64,000 nucleotides of DNA from NCBI RefSeq assembly GCF_012972705.2, contig NZ_JABCSC020000003.1, positions 558,001 to 622,000 on the forward strand. Direction: 5' to 3'. Both the position numbers and the translations under genes were made by a program. Each line of letters begins with the position of its first letter. Within the stretch, counting starts at the first letter, position 1. Of the stretch, positions 35,114 through 43,613 are shown piece by piece. The stretch is from Uliginosibacterium aquaticum. Its GTDB lineage: Bacteria > Pseudomonadota > Gammaproteobacteria > Burkholderiales > Rhodocyclaceae. Under the pieces are notes generated by a model. The model had not been told where the DNA came from, ran no database searches, and saw nothing but the letters and a program-made list of their open reading frames with translations.

Positions 35114-35716
35114 TCAGCTGACGCTCTTCAGCAGGCCTTGCTGGGTGAGGTAGTCGGCAATGATGCGCAGGCGCAGCTGGGCATCATCGAGCTCCAGCAG
35201 GCGCTGGCGCGCCAGGGGCTGGATCGGCAGGATCTCGGCATAGCGATAGCCGACCCAGCTTGCGTCATCGAGTGCATAGGGGCGTGGGATGCGCGCTTCA
35301 CCCGCGTCCTTCAGTACCACGGCCAGCAGCGGCAGAAGATTCAGGAATTCCGCTGCAGGCGGTTCATTGGCGGGCTCGCCGAGCCATTCGATTTCGCCGG
35401 TCAGGAGGCCTTGGGAATCGACCTCCTGCTCAAGGATGCGAAAGCGCCGGCCGCCGCGTACGACCAGGCCCAGGATGCCGGGTTGGCTCATGTCCCAGTC
35501 CACGATCAGGGCCTCGGTGCCGATGCGGTGCGGCAGGGCCGGGGCGCCCACCTCGCTGCCTTCGGCAATCAGGCAGATGCCGAAGGGGGCATTGGCCTGC
35601 ATGCAGCGGCCGATCATGTCCAGATAACGGGCTTCGAAGACCCGCAGGTTCATCCGGCTGTGCGGGAAAAGCACGCTCTGGAGCGGGAAAAGCGGCAGGG
35701 ACTGGCTGGCGGGCAT
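35114..35716 (-). CDS. Stand-alone Lon N-terminal (substrate-binding) domain protein
   Basis: 200 residues, nearly all of it the Lon/LonB substrate-recognition domain (PF02190 type): LPLFPLQSVLFPHSRMNLRVFEARYLDM at the start (key part LFPLQSVLFPHS), FGICLIAEGSEVG, and GRRFRILEQEVDSQGLLTGEI. There is neither ATPase nor the Ser-Lys protease. Single-domain forms occur across proteobacteria and resemble the N-terminal part of mammalian cereblon; their role is not established. The upstream ATG at 35716 gives the expected start. It lies next to the orphan ClpX zinc finger. Confidence 0.9.
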   Translation of the reverse strand: MPASQSLPLFPLQSVLFPHSRMNLRVFEARYLDMIGRCMQANAPFGICLIAEGSEVGAPALPHRIGTEALIVDWDMSQPGILGLVVRGGRRFRILEQEVDSQGLLTGEIEWLGEPANEPPAAEFLNLLPLLAVVLKDAGEARIPRPYALDDASWVGYRYAEILPIQPLARQRLLELDDAQLRLRIIADYLTQQGLLKSVS

Positions 35717-35788
35717 GGGCGGGAGCCGTGAAGGGGTGTGTCATTGTAGTGGATGCCGGGCGAGCGCCGCCGCCGCTACAATCCGGCC

Positions 35789-36955
35789 ATGCACAATCAG
35801 CTTCCCACTCCCGGCGCAGACGCGCTGGAACACTCCGCCCGCCTGTCCGCCCGGATTGCCATTGAGATCCGTGATGCCGGCGGCTGGCTCGGCTTTGCCC
35901 GCTTCATGGAACTCGCTTTGTTTGCCCCTGGTCTCGGCTACTACAGCGGTGGCTCGCGCAAGTTCGGTCCGGACGGGGATTTCGTGACTGCACCGGAAAT
36001 CTCGCCGCTTTTTGGCCGTGCACTGGCTGCGCAGGTACTGCAGGTCATGGAGGCTTCTGCTCCGGAGCTCATCGAGGTGGGCGCCGGTACCGGGGCGCTG
36101 GCCTGCGACCTTTTACTGGAGCTTGAAGCGCGTGGCTGCCTGCCCGCGCAGTACGGCATCCTTGAACTCTCGGGCGAGCTGCGCGTGCGTCAGGCGGAAG
36201 CTATTCAGGCCCGGGTGCCGCATCTGGCCGGGCGGGTAGTGTGGCTGGATGCACTGCCTGAAAATTTCAGTGGCTGCGTGCTGGCCAACGAAGTGCTCGA
36301 CGTGATGCCGGTGCAATTGGTGGTGTGGCGCGACGGCGCCATTTTCGAGCGCGGTGTGGTGCTCGATGCAGCGGGTGAATTCGCCTGGCAGGATCGCCCG
36401 GCTGCGGGTCGTCTGCTGGCAGCCGCCAAGGCCTTGCCCGTGGCCATGCCGGAGGAGGGGGAATACCTCAGCGAGATTTGTCTTGCCGCCCAGGCCTGGG
36501 TGGCTGAGTGGGCTTCGCGCATCGAACGTGGGGCACTGCTGCTGATCGACTATGGCTATCCGCAGGCTGAGTACTACCTGCCCAGCCGCTCTAGCGGCAG
36601 CCTGCAGTGCTACTACCGCCACCGCGCCCACCCCGAAGTGCTGCTGTGGCCCGGCCTTAATGACATCACAAGCTTCGTTGATTTTACGGCCATCGCGACC
36701 GCCGCCCATGACGCAGGCTTCAGCGTGGCCGGCTACACCAGCCAGGCAAGCTTCCTGCAGAACTGTGGTTTGCTTGAGTTGCTGGGCAGCGTTGGTCCCA
36801 GCGATTCGCCGGCCTATCTGCGTGCTGCGCGCGCGGCCCTGCGTCTGGTGGCGCCGCATGAGATGGGCGAGCTGTTCAAGGTGCTGTTGCTGACGCGCGG
36901 CCTCGACGAAGCCTGGCTCGGCGTTCTGCGCGGGGATCGAACCCACGCCCTGTAG
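35789..36955 (+). CDS. MidA/NDUFAF7-type SAM-dependent methyltransferase
   Basis: 388 residues from MHNQLPTPGADALEH. The fold is class I methyltransferase: motif I is LIEVGAGTGALACDLL (about 95-110), with LANEVLDVMPVQLV and GALLLIDYGY further on. GGWLGFARFMELALFAPGLGYYSGG and the C-terminal GVLRGDRTHAL are typical of the DUF185 group. The eukaryotic NDUFAF7 methylates an Arg of complex I; the bacterial target is unknown. A TACAAT lies 6 bases before the ATG, which could give a leaderless message, but no -35 is obvious. The C-terminal codons happen to resemble a tRNA T-arm. Confidence 0.88.
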   Translation: MHNQLPTPGADALEHSARLSARIAIEIRDAGGWLGFARFMELALFAPGLGYYSGGSRKFGPDGDFVTAPEISPLFGRALAAQVLQVMEASAPELIEVGAGTGALACDLLLELEARGCLPAQYGILELSGELRVRQAEAIQARVPHLAGRVVWLDALPENFSGCVLANEVLDVMPVQLVVWRDGAIFERGVVLDAAGEFAWQDRPAAGRLLAAAKALPVAMPEEGEYLSEICLAAQAWVAEWASRIERGALLLIDYGYPQAEYYLPSRSSGSLQCYYRHRAHPEVLLWPGLNDITSFVDFTAIATAAHDAGFSVAGYTSQASFLQNCGLLELLGSVGPSDSPAYLRAARAALRLVAPHEMGELFKVLLLTRGLDEAWLGVLRGDRTHAL

Positions 36956-37072
36956 TTCTCGCGATGGGATTGCCCGGCCGGGCTTCAAGTCCGGCACCGA
37001 CTGGGGGTGTCATCTGGCTTTAATGCAGCCAACGCAGAATTCACATTTGCTTACTACTTTGGTAATAAATAA

Positions 37073-37903
37073 ATGTGCATTAATTCACGCTGGTGGGCAC
37101 TCTGCCTGATCCTGTGCTTTCCTTTCGCCTGCTCGGCCGTGGCGGCACCGTCCTCGCCGGCCGTGATGACGCCGATGGAAGCGGCCGGCAAGCTGCGTAG
37201 CCTGGCTCAGCGTCAGGCCAAGCTCTACCTGCAGGCCCGTGTGGGTGTGGAGCAGGGATCTGCGCAGCAGCGTCTGGCCGAGAGCATTGCCGAGTTCGAG
37301 CGTTGCCTGCCGATCGTGCAGGCCGCGGCCCAGAGCGGTTCGGCGGCGCGCTCGGCACGGCGTATCGGGAGTGAATGGGAGAGTTTCCGCAAAGCCCTGG
37401 AGGCTCCACTCAATGGCCCGGCCGCGAGCAGCCTGTCAGCTGAAGCCGAGCAGATCTCGATTGCGGCGCAGAGCCTGGCTGTGCAGTTCGATCTGGCGCA
37501 GGAGTCGCCACTCTATCGTCTGGTTGACCTGGCTTCGCGCAGTGACATGCTGGCGCAGCGACTGGCGCGTATCTATATGCAAATGCGGGCGGGAATGGGC
37601 GGCAAGGCTGCTGAGGTGGATCTGGAGCAGACCCGCAAGGAATTCAAGGCGGCCTTCGGCGAGCTGGCGGCTGCAGCCGAAAACACCCCGACGATTCGCG
37701 CCAATCTGGAGGTTGCGCGGCAGCAGTGGATGTTCTTCGAGTTGGCCGTGAATGATCGCGAGAAGAGTTTCGAATTCGCACGCCGCGATGTGGCCACGAC
37801 CAGCGAGCGGATCAGCCAGATCATGAATGAATCGGCGCTGGCCTATATGCGGCTGGTACGTGATGCCGCGCCGGCGGTGGCCAGCAACGCCGGCCGGCGC
37901 TGA
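37073..37903 (+). CDS. Periplasmic protein with two PilJ-like sensor repeats
   Basis: 276 residues with a signal peptide ending AVAA near residue 25 and no later membrane helix. Two copies of the PilJ/NarX-type helical motif are visible: LRSLAQRQAKLYLQARVG (41-58) and SDMLAQRLARIYMQMRAG (157-174), each followed by long amphipathic helices. PilJ domains normally form the periplasmic input half of chemotaxis receptors or nitrate sensors; here no output domain is attached. It may be a soluble ligand-binding partner for such a receptor. The neighbours give no clue. Confidence 0.8.
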   Translation: MCINSRWWALCLILCFPFACSAVAAPSSPAVMTPMEAAGKLRSLAQRQAKLYLQARVGVEQGSAQQRLAESIAEFERCLPIVQAAAQSGSAARSARRIGSEWESFRKALEAPLNGPAASSLSAEAEQISIAAQSLAVQFDLAQESPLYRLVDLASRSDMLAQRLARIYMQMRAGMGGKAAEVDLEQTRKEFKAAFGELAAAAENTPTIRANLEVARQQWMFFELAVNDREKSFEFARRDVATTSERISQIMNESALAYMRLVRDAAPAVASNAGRR

Positions 37904-37933
37904 TCTACAGGGCTGCGGGTAGGCGTGTAGATC
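37902..37933. other. Dyad at the end of the PilJ-like gene
   Basis: GATCTACA (37902-37909, starting in the stop codon) and TGTAGATC (37926-37933) are perfect inverted copies with a 16-base loop. There is no T-tract, so terminator function is doubtful. Confidence 0.35.
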
Positions 37934-37975
37934 GCCCGTGCGGCGTGCTCGAGCCAGTCAAGCCGGAGGCGGGGC

Positions 37976-38185
37976 TTACTCCTGGGCGCGGTACAGGCGC
38001 GCCATGAAGGTCTCCGGATCCTTTACGCTGCTGCTGCGGGCATGGCGGTTGCGCGTGTTGCCGGGCGGCAAGCCCAGGGCGGCGAGCATGGCCTGGGGCA
38101 GCCAGTTGGCATTGAGCACTTCGTCACTGTAGGTTTCGATTGCTGCCGGGGCGGGGCGGGTCATCGTGTTCATGCTGGTCACCAT
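37976..38185 (-). CDS. Small hypothetical protein
   Basis: A 69-codon frame with codon use like its neighbours (mostly G or C in third position) and no overlap with another gene. The product has IETYSDEVLNANWLPQAML in the middle and ends ETFMARLYRAQE; it has no membrane segment or signal peptide. Several Met codons near the start leave the true beginning open, and no clear ribosome-binding site is seen. Not recognised. Confidence 0.4.
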   Translation of the reverse strand: MVTSMNTMTRPAPAAIETYSDEVLNANWLPQAMLAALGLPPGNTRNRHARSSSVKDPETFMARLYRAQE

Positions 38186-38481
38186 CTGCGTGGTCGATCT
38201 GGGCAGAGTGCGGCGCAGGCCTCACCCCGATTCCCGCAATCAGCCCGGCTGCCGTGGGCACTCGCGTGGATAAATACGCTAACGTCGGAGCAGCGCTGAA
38301 CTTGAGGTGGATGGCGGCCCTTTCTTGCAAAACTGTGTGATCGCCGATTCACCCGCAGGATGAATCGATTCAACTCCTCGCTGCAGGGGCTGGCAACACG
38401 ACCAGAGGGCTGCTCCAAGGGGTGTCAGGCGCTTTTACACAGGGGTTTCCCCCTTGCTAAAGGGGCTGGGCGAGGCCGGTC
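38186..38481. other. Non-coding gap upstream of the small hypothetical, downstream of the asparaginase
   Basis: About 296 bases with no gene. A small CCCCTT/AAGGGG hairpin with a 4-base loop lies around 38451-38464, close to the asparaginase stop, and might mark the end of the glt operon. Nothing else is recognised. Confidence 0.4.
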
Positions 38482-39462
38482 TCAGGCGTGGTAGCGCGCA
38501 AATAGTCCGGAGAGCGGCTGCGGATCAGGGTGTGCCTGCCCGGCCAGTGCCAGGATGAGGAGCACGCGCGCCTGCTGTGGGCTCAGCCGGCCGGCAGCGA
38601 GCCAGCCGTTAGCGGTATCGTCTTCGTTGCAATTTGGCCACACACCACCCGCGCTGATGCGCGTGGCGCGCACCACCTGCAGGCCGCTCGCCCGGGCTTG
38701 TGCCAGTGCCGGGCGCCAGGATTGTGGGATGGAACCGTGACCGCTCAGGGCGAGAACCAGCCCACGTGCGCCAGCGGCGACACAGGCTGCGATCAGATCT
38801 GGTGTGGCGCCGGCATGGGCATACAGGATGTCTACGCGCGGCAATTCGCCCGGCTGGACTTGCAGTGGCGCGGAGCGTGGCGGTTGGCCGGGGGACAGCT
38901 GCACGATTTCACCTATGACCTGGCCGAGGGGCGCCGCGCCGGCCTGTGGCTGCAGCGCTTCGACAGCATGGGTGCTAGTCTTGCGCAACTGTTGTGCCGC
39001 GATGATCAGGCCGTTGGCCACCACTAGCACTCCGCGCTCCCGTGCCGCCGGATGCAGGGCCACACAGGCGGCTTGCAAGAGATTCAGCGGACCATCGGAG
39101 GACAGGCTGGTGGCCGGGCGCATGGCGGCGGTGAGCACCACCGGCTTGCCGGCAGGCAGCAACAGGTCCAGCGCAAAGGCACTTTCCTCCAGCGTGTCCG
39201 TGCCGTGGGTGATGACGATGCCGTCGATGGCCGGGTCGTCCAGCATGGCCTGCACACGGGCCGCGAGGAGCAGCCAGTGAGCCGGCTCCATATCGCGGCT
39301 GTCCAGTGCAAAGGGCTGCTCCACATGCCAGTCCGCCAGCCGGCGCAACTCCGTGACCGCGCCGAGCAGCACATCAGCGCCGAGCACGCCGGCGATGTAG
39401 TTCTCCTGCGCGCCGCTGCCGGCGATGGTTCCGCCGGTGGCAATCAAGGCTAGACGTGGCAT
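38482..39462 (-). CDS. L-asparaginase (type II-like fold, no signal peptide)
   Basis: 326 residues from MPRLALIATGGTIAG at 39462; the extension further upstream is not conserved. The two active-site signatures are intact: ATGGTIAG with nucleophile Thr12, and VITHGTDTLEES with Thr88 and Asp89, plus a later Lys in LRKTSTH. It hydrolyses asparagine to aspartate and ammonia. There is no export signal, so it should act in the cytoplasm. It follows the gltIJKL importer on the same strand, 71 bp after gltL, suggesting a shared role in acidic amino-acid supply. Confidence 0.92.
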   Translation of the reverse strand: MPRLALIATGGTIAGSGAQENYIAGVLGADVLLGAVTELRRLADWHVEQPFALDSRDMEPAHWLLLAARVQAMLDDPAIDGIVITHGTDTLEESAFALDLLLPAGKPVVLTAAMRPATSLSSDGPLNLLQAACVALHPAARERGVLVVANGLIIAAQQLRKTSTHAVEALQPQAGAAPLGQVIGEIVQLSPGQPPRSAPLQVQPGELPRVDILYAHAGATPDLIAACVAAGARGLVLALSGHGSIPQSWRPALAQARASGLQVVRATRISAGGVWPNCNEDDTANGWLAAGRLSPQQARVLLILALAGQAHPDPQPLSGLFARYHA

Positions 39463-39533
39463 GGCGTGAGGGTTGAGGGCTGGGGGCCGTGAGATGCTGC
39501 TCGGCACTCAGTCCTCCTGGCTCCGTCTGGTTC

Positions 39534-40262
39534 TCAGTGGTTGAGGATCTTGGACAGGAACTGTTGGGCACGGTCCGAACGCGGCTGGCCGAAGAACTCG
39601 TCCTTGCTGGCATCCTCGACGATCTTGCCCTGGTCCATGAACACCACGCGGTGCGCCACCTTGCGAGCAAAGCCCATTTCGTGGGTGACGACCATCATGG
39701 TCATGCCTTCGTGCGCGAGGTCCACCATCACGTCGAGCACTTCGCTGATCATTTCGGGGTCCAGCGCCGAGGTGGGTTCGTCGAAGAGCATGCAGATCGG
39801 GTCCATCGACAGCGCACGGGCAATCGCCACGCGTTGCTGCTGGCCGCCGGAGAGCTCGCCCGGGAACTTGTTGGCGTGGGACTTGATGCCGACGCGATCG
39901 AGCAGTTTCATGCCGCGTTCATTGGCTTCGTCCTGGCTGCGACCGAGCACCTTGACCTGGCCGATGGCGAGGTTCTGGATGATGCTCATGTGCGGAAACA
40001 GTTCGAAGTGCTGGAACACCATGCCGACGTGCGAGCGCAGCTTGGGCAGGTTGGTGGCGGGGTCGTTCACCTGGATGCCGTCGACGATGATCTTGCCCTG
40101 CTGCACCGGCTCGAGGCCGTTGACGCACTTGATCAGGGTCGACTTGCCGGAGCCGGAGGGGCCGCATACCACCACCACCTCGCCCTTGGCGATGCTGGTG
40201 GTGCAATCGGTGAGCACCTGGAACTGGCCATACCACTTGGAAACGTTCTGGATCTGGATCAT
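39534..40262 (-). CDS. gltL: Glutamate/aspartate ABC transporter ATPase
   Basis: 242-residue polar amino-acid transporter ATPase. Walker [19 protein letters not shown] (about 34-51), Q-loop [11 protein letters not shown], signature [15 protein letters not shown], Walker [15 protein letters not shown] and switch VTHEMGFA are all intact and typical of GltL/GlnQ. It is 15 bp downstream of gltK in the gltI-J-K-L order. Confidence 0.95.
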   Translation of the reverse strand: MIQIQNVSKWYGQFQVLTDCTTSIAKGEVVVVCGPSGSGKSTLIKCVNGLEPVQQGKIIVDGIQVNDPATNLPKLRSHVGMVFQHFELFPHMSIIQNLAIGQVKVLGRSQDEANERGMKLLDRVGIKSHANKFPGELSGGQQQRVAIARALSMDPICMLFDEPTSALDPEMISEVLDVMVDLAHEGMTMMVVTHEMGFARKVAHRVVFMDQGKIVEDASKDEFFGQPRSDRAQQFLSKILNH

Positions 40263-40277
40263 GGTGAGGAGACCTGG

Positions 40278-40943
40278 CTAGCGAATGATGGCGATGCGCT
40301 TGTTCATGTATTTGACGAGCATGGACAACGCGAAACAGATGGCGAAATAGATCAGCGACACGAAGAGGTACATCTCCACCGTGCGGCCGTAAAGCATGCC
40401 GGCGTTTTCAGCGGCCTTGAGCAGATCGGTAGCGCCGATGGCATACACCAGCGAGGTGTCCTGAAATAGCACGAAGGTCTGGGTCAGCAGCACCGGCACC
40501 ATGTTGCGGAAGGCCTGCGGCAGGATTACGTGCCCCATGCTTTGCCAGTAGGTCATGCCGATGGCCAGTGCCGCATTGACCTGACCGCGCGGGATGCTCT
40601 GGATGCCGGCGCGCATGATCTCGCTGTAGAAGGCCGCCTGGAACAGCGTGAAGGTGATGATGGCGGACTTTTCCTGGCCGATCGGCTGCCCGGTAAGCAG
40701 CGGGATCAGGAAGAAGAACCACAGGATCATCATCAGCAGTGGAATCGAACGCATGATGTCGACATAGAACTTGGCGGCGCGGCCGAGCCACTTGCCGCCG
40801 GAGAGGCGGGCGAGGGCGAGCAGGGTGCCGAGAATTACGCCGCCAATCATGGCGATCAAGGTGAGTTCAAGACTGAAAGCCAGGCCCTTGAAGATGGCGG
40901 GCAAGGCCAGCGGTATGACTGAAAAATCGAGCGTACTGAACAT
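40278..40943 (-). CDS. gltK: Glutamate/aspartate ABC transporter permease
   Basis: 221-residue HisM-type permease with about five helices. The EAA loop (SIPRGQVNAALAIGMTYWQSM) contacts the GltL ATPase. It begins MFSTLDFSVIPLALPAIFKG and ends in a basic tail. It is 11 bp after gltJ and 15 bp before gltL, so translation of the three is tightly linked. Confidence 0.93.
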   Translation of the reverse strand: MFSTLDFSVIPLALPAIFKGLAFSLELTLIAMIGGVILGTLLALARLSGGKWLGRAAKFYVDIMRSIPLLMMILWFFFLIPLLTGQPIGQEKSAIITFTLFQAAFYSEIMRAGIQSIPRGQVNAALAIGMTYWQSMGHVILPQAFRNMVPVLLTQTFVLFQDTSLVYAIGATDLLKAAENAGMLYGRTVEMYLFVSLIYFAICFALSMLVKYMNKRIAIIR

Positions 40944-40954
40944 GGCCGTCTTCC

Positions 40955-41692
40955 TTATTTCGCCACGATGAAGCCGGGCACATGGGCGCGCCGGTCAATC
41001 ACGGCCATCAGCTGGTTGGCGGCATAGGCGCAGAGAATGTAGAGCACAGTCGGCACGATCAGTGATTCGATGACCTGACCGCCGGTTTCTTCTACCATCT
41101 GGCGCGAAACGAAAATCAGCTCCCACACGCCCACGGTATAGGCCACGCCGGAGTTCTTGAAAGCGTTCATGAATTCCGAGGTCAGCGGCGGGATGATGAT
41201 GCGGAAGGCCATCGGCAGGATCACATAGCGATAGGTCTGGGCCTGGGTGAAACCGATGGCCAGACCAGCGTTGCGCTGGCCGCGCGGCAGAGCCTGGATG
41301 CCGGCGCGCACCTGTTCGGCAACCCGTGCCGAGGTGAACAGGCCCAGTGCCACGAAGGCGGTGATGAATTCCTTGGCAGGCATGTCCTGCTTGACCCACA
41401 TGCCCCAGTCGCGCGGCAGCATCTCGGGCACTACGAAGAACCAGATGAAGAGCTGCATCAGCAGCGGCACATTACGGAAAAATTCGACCCAGGCGTGGCC
41501 GATCAGGCGCAGGCCGGTGTTGGGGACGGTACGCAGGGTGCCCATCACGCTGCCCAGCACAAGGGCGATTACCCAGGCTGCCAGCGATATGGAAACGGTC
41601 CAGCCGAGCCCGTGGATGATCCAGGCAAGGTAGGTCTCGTCACCAGAGGGGATGGTCTGGAAGAAGACGTTCCAGTTCCAGTGGTAGTTCAC
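40955..41692 (-). CDS. gltJ: Glutamate/aspartate ABC transporter permease
   Basis: 245-residue HisM-type permease, the partner of GltK. It starts MNYHWNWNVFFQTIPSGDET, as GltJ proteins do, and has the EAA loop ALPRGQRNAGLAIGFTQAQT. VEFFRNVPLLMQLFIWFFV is the conserved TM region. A 60-bp gap holding a strong hairpin separates it from gltI upstream. Confidence 0.93.
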   Translation of the reverse strand: MNYHWNWNVFFQTIPSGDETYLAWIIHGLGWTVSISLAAWVIALVLGSVMGTLRTVPNTGLRLIGHAWVEFFRNVPLLMQLFIWFFVVPEMLPRDWGMWVKQDMPAKEFITAFVALGLFTSARVAEQVRAGIQALPRGQRNAGLAIGFTQAQTYRYVILPMAFRIIIPPLTSEFMNAFKNSGVAYTVGVWELIFVSRQMVEETGGQVIESLIVPTVLYILCAYAANQLMAVIDRRAHVPGFIVAK

Positions 41693-41715
41693 ATGTTTCT
41701 CCCGGAGGCATGAAG

Positions 41716-41741
41716 AGGAAGCGGCCTGTCGGCCGCTTCCT
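41716..41741 (-). other. Intercistronic stem-loop between gltI and gltJ
   Basis: AGGAAGCGGCC (41716-41726) pairs with GGCCGCTTCCT (41731-41741) around a TGTC loop, an 11-bp perfect stem directly after the gltI stop. It has no U-tract. Hairpins here commonly protect the binding-protein mRNA or partly terminate, giving more binding protein than membrane subunits. Confidence 0.75.
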
Positions 41742-41752
41742 TGCTGAGTGTA

Positions 41753-42661
41753 TTACTTCTTGGTGTTGTACATCTCGGCGGGATTGTCGTTGGGCTTTGC
41801 CATCAGCGCCTTGAGTGCATCACTCATGGCGAAGTTCAGGTTGATGCCCTTGGGCGGGATCGGCGCAAGGAACCACTTGTTGTAGAGCTTGGTGAGGGCT
41901 CCGGTCTTGGCCATGTCGGAAATGGTGGCGTGTACCAGTCCCTTGAATTGCGGATCATCCTTGCGCAGCATGATGGCGATCGGCTCGATCGACAGCGGGG
42001 CACCCACCAGCGCGTAGTCAGACGGGCTCTTCGAGTTGGCGATCAGGCCGGCGAGCAGGTTGTCGTCCATCACGAAGGCCACGGCACGATCTGTTTCGAG
42101 CATCAGGAAGGAGTCGGCGTGATCCTTGCCGTACACTTCCTTGAAGTCGATGCTCTTGCCCTTTTCGTTGGCCCGCATCAGCGCCACACTGGTGGTGCCG
42201 GTGGTGGTGGCGACCGGCTTGCCGCCAAGGTGATCCAGATCGGTGATGCCCGAGGCCTTCTTCACCGCCATGCGCACATTGGTGACGAAGGTGGTGGGGG
42301 CGAAGGCAACCTGCTTCTGGCGATCCAGGTTGTTGGTGGTGGAGCCGCATTCCAGATCAATGGTGCCATTGACCATCAGCGGAATACGATTCTGCGAGGT
42401 AACAGCCTGCATCTTCACTTCGAGCTTAGGGTTCTGCAGGCGGGTCTTTACGGCCTCCACAATCGCCATGCACACGTCGATGTGATAGCCGATCGGCTTC
42501 TGGTTCGCGTCCAGATAAGAGAGCGGGAAGGAGGATTCGCGGATGCCCAGGGTGATGCTCTTGGTGTCGCTGATCTTCTTCAGGGTGCCGTCTACCTGGG
42601 CTTGGGCGGTGCCAAGACTACAGAGAAGGGCGCTAGCGAGAAGCAGGTGGAACTTGGTCAT
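41753..42661 (-). CDS. gltI: Glutamate/aspartate periplasmic binding protein
   Basis: 302 residues from the ATG at 42661, where the signal peptide begins (LLLASALLCSLGTAQAQ). The mature part is an SBP family 3 protein: SKSITLGIRESSFPLSYLD-like opening, PIGYHIDVCMAIVEAV, and GGKPVATTTGTTS. It delivers glutamate and aspartate to GltJK. It is the first gene of the operon; the region 42662-42828 upstream, between it and acrR, should hold the promoter but I find no clear one. Confidence 0.95.
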   Translation of the reverse strand: MTKFHLLLASALLCSLGTAQAQVDGTLKKISDTKSITLGIRESSFPLSYLDANQKPIGYHIDVCMAIVEAVKTRLQNPKLEVKMQAVTSQNRIPLMVNGTIDLECGSTTNNLDRQKQVAFAPTTFVTNVRMAVKKASGITDLDHLGGKPVATTTGTTSVALMRANEKGKSIDFKEVYGKDHADSFLMLETDRAVAFVMDDNLLAGLIANSKSPSDYALVGAPLSIEPIAIMLRKDDPQFKGLVHATISDMAKTGALTKLYNKWFLAPIPPKGINLNFAMSDALKALMAKPNDNPAEMYNTKK

Positions 42662-42828
42662 AAAGGGTCTCCTGTCTGAAATCAGACGCCCGGCGAGCGC
42701 AGGGCGATAGAAGTAGCTTAATGCGAAAACTGTACCAATCGGCACGTTTGGGCATGTCACTCACTTCTTTGCTCAGTGTATGCACCAATCTGGTGTGGCG
42801 ATACCGAGGAAACACTAATTTTACGGCT

Positions 42829-43449
42829 TTATCTGGTGCATTCAAGGCCGCTCAAGTAGGCCTCGACGGCTGCACGGGTGCATGCCTGGATGCAGAAGCG
42901 CTCGCGATCGATCAGCCAGTGAAAGCACAGGCCGTCGACCAGGCCGAATAGACCCAATGCGCTGCGCTCGGCATCCAGGGTCAGCGGGAGCTGCTGCTGG
43001 GCGATGGCTGTGCGGAATTCGTCGGTCATGCCGGCCAGGCATTCTTCGCGCACTTCGCGAAAGTGCGCACGGGCACCCTCGGTTTCTGCGGTGAACTCGC
43101 AGCGCAGCATGAGGATGTTCATGATCGCCAGCATGTGGGCGTCAGCACCAATATGGTCGGCCATCCAGCAAGCTTTTTGCACGATGCGGGCGCGAGGATT
43201 GCTTGCCTGTTCCCGGTCCACCGCTTCGAGGCCTTGCTGAAGTGGAAGGGCGACGCGCTCCCAGAGAGCCTTCAGAAGATCGGCTTTGTTGTCGAAATGC
43301 CAGTACACAGCCCCGCGGGTGAGGCTGGCAGCGCGGGCTATATCGTTCAGCGAGGTGTGGCTGACGCCGTGCGTACTGAACAGCTGCTCGGCCGTATCGA
43401 GCAGCAACTCGCGTGTGGCCTGGGCTTCTTCCTTGGTTTTTCGGGCCAT
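42829..43449 (-). CDS. acrR: TetR-family efflux repressor AcrR
   Basis: 206 residues. The N-terminal HTH spans about 10-56 (ELLLDTAEQLFSTHGVSHTS, LTRGAVYWHFDNKADL), with AcrR/TtgR/MtrR-type wording, and the C-terminal ligand domain ends AVEAYLSGLECTR. It faces acrA across 164 bp that contain a palindrome whose arms match the E. coli AcrR operator. Drug binding would release the repressor and raise pump expression. Confidence 0.93.
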   Translation of the reverse strand: MARKTKEEAQATRELLLDTAEQLFSTHGVSHTSLNDIARAASLTRGAVYWHFDNKADLLKALWERVALPLQQGLEAVDREQASNPRARIVQKACWMADHIGADAHMLAIMNILMLRCEFTAETEGARAHFREVREECLAGMTDEFRTAIAQQQLPLTLDAERSALGLFGLVDGLCFHWLIDRERFCIQACTRAAVEAYLSGLECTR

Positions 43450-43498
43450 ACTGATTTGGTCGTGGGTGAATTCGTGTAAATCATCTTAGCTGATGACT

Positions 43499-43522
43499 TA
43501 CATACATGCACGGATGTATGTA
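43499..43522. promoter_or_regulatory. AcrR operator palindrome
   Basis: TACATACAT (43499-43507) and ATGTATGTA (43514-43522) are perfect inverted copies separated by six bases (GCACGG). From memory, the E. coli AcrR operator has exactly these arms and a 6-base spacer. It lies 49 bp before the acrR start and 91 bp before acrA, and probably controls both. Confidence 0.88.
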
Positions 43523-43613
43523 TATTTCTGCCCAAGGAAATGGTTGGGCTTAACAACCATTTCATATCTGACTTCCAGCCGCCCAGACGGCATCCCCCGT
43601 AACGGAGAATCGC

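Noticed and set aside
36925-37010. tRNA-like pieces: a 6-bp stem with loop CTTCAAG (anticodon TCA, Sec-like) on the plus strand at 36977-36995 and a GTGGG-TTCGATC-CCCGC T-arm look-alike on the minus strand at about 36928-36945.
   Set aside because: The two pieces are on opposite strands for a selC reading; on the minus strand the loop reads TGA (Ser) but no acceptor stem can be formed. The T-arm look-alike also codes for the conserved C-terminus GVLRGDRTHAL of the MidA-type protein.
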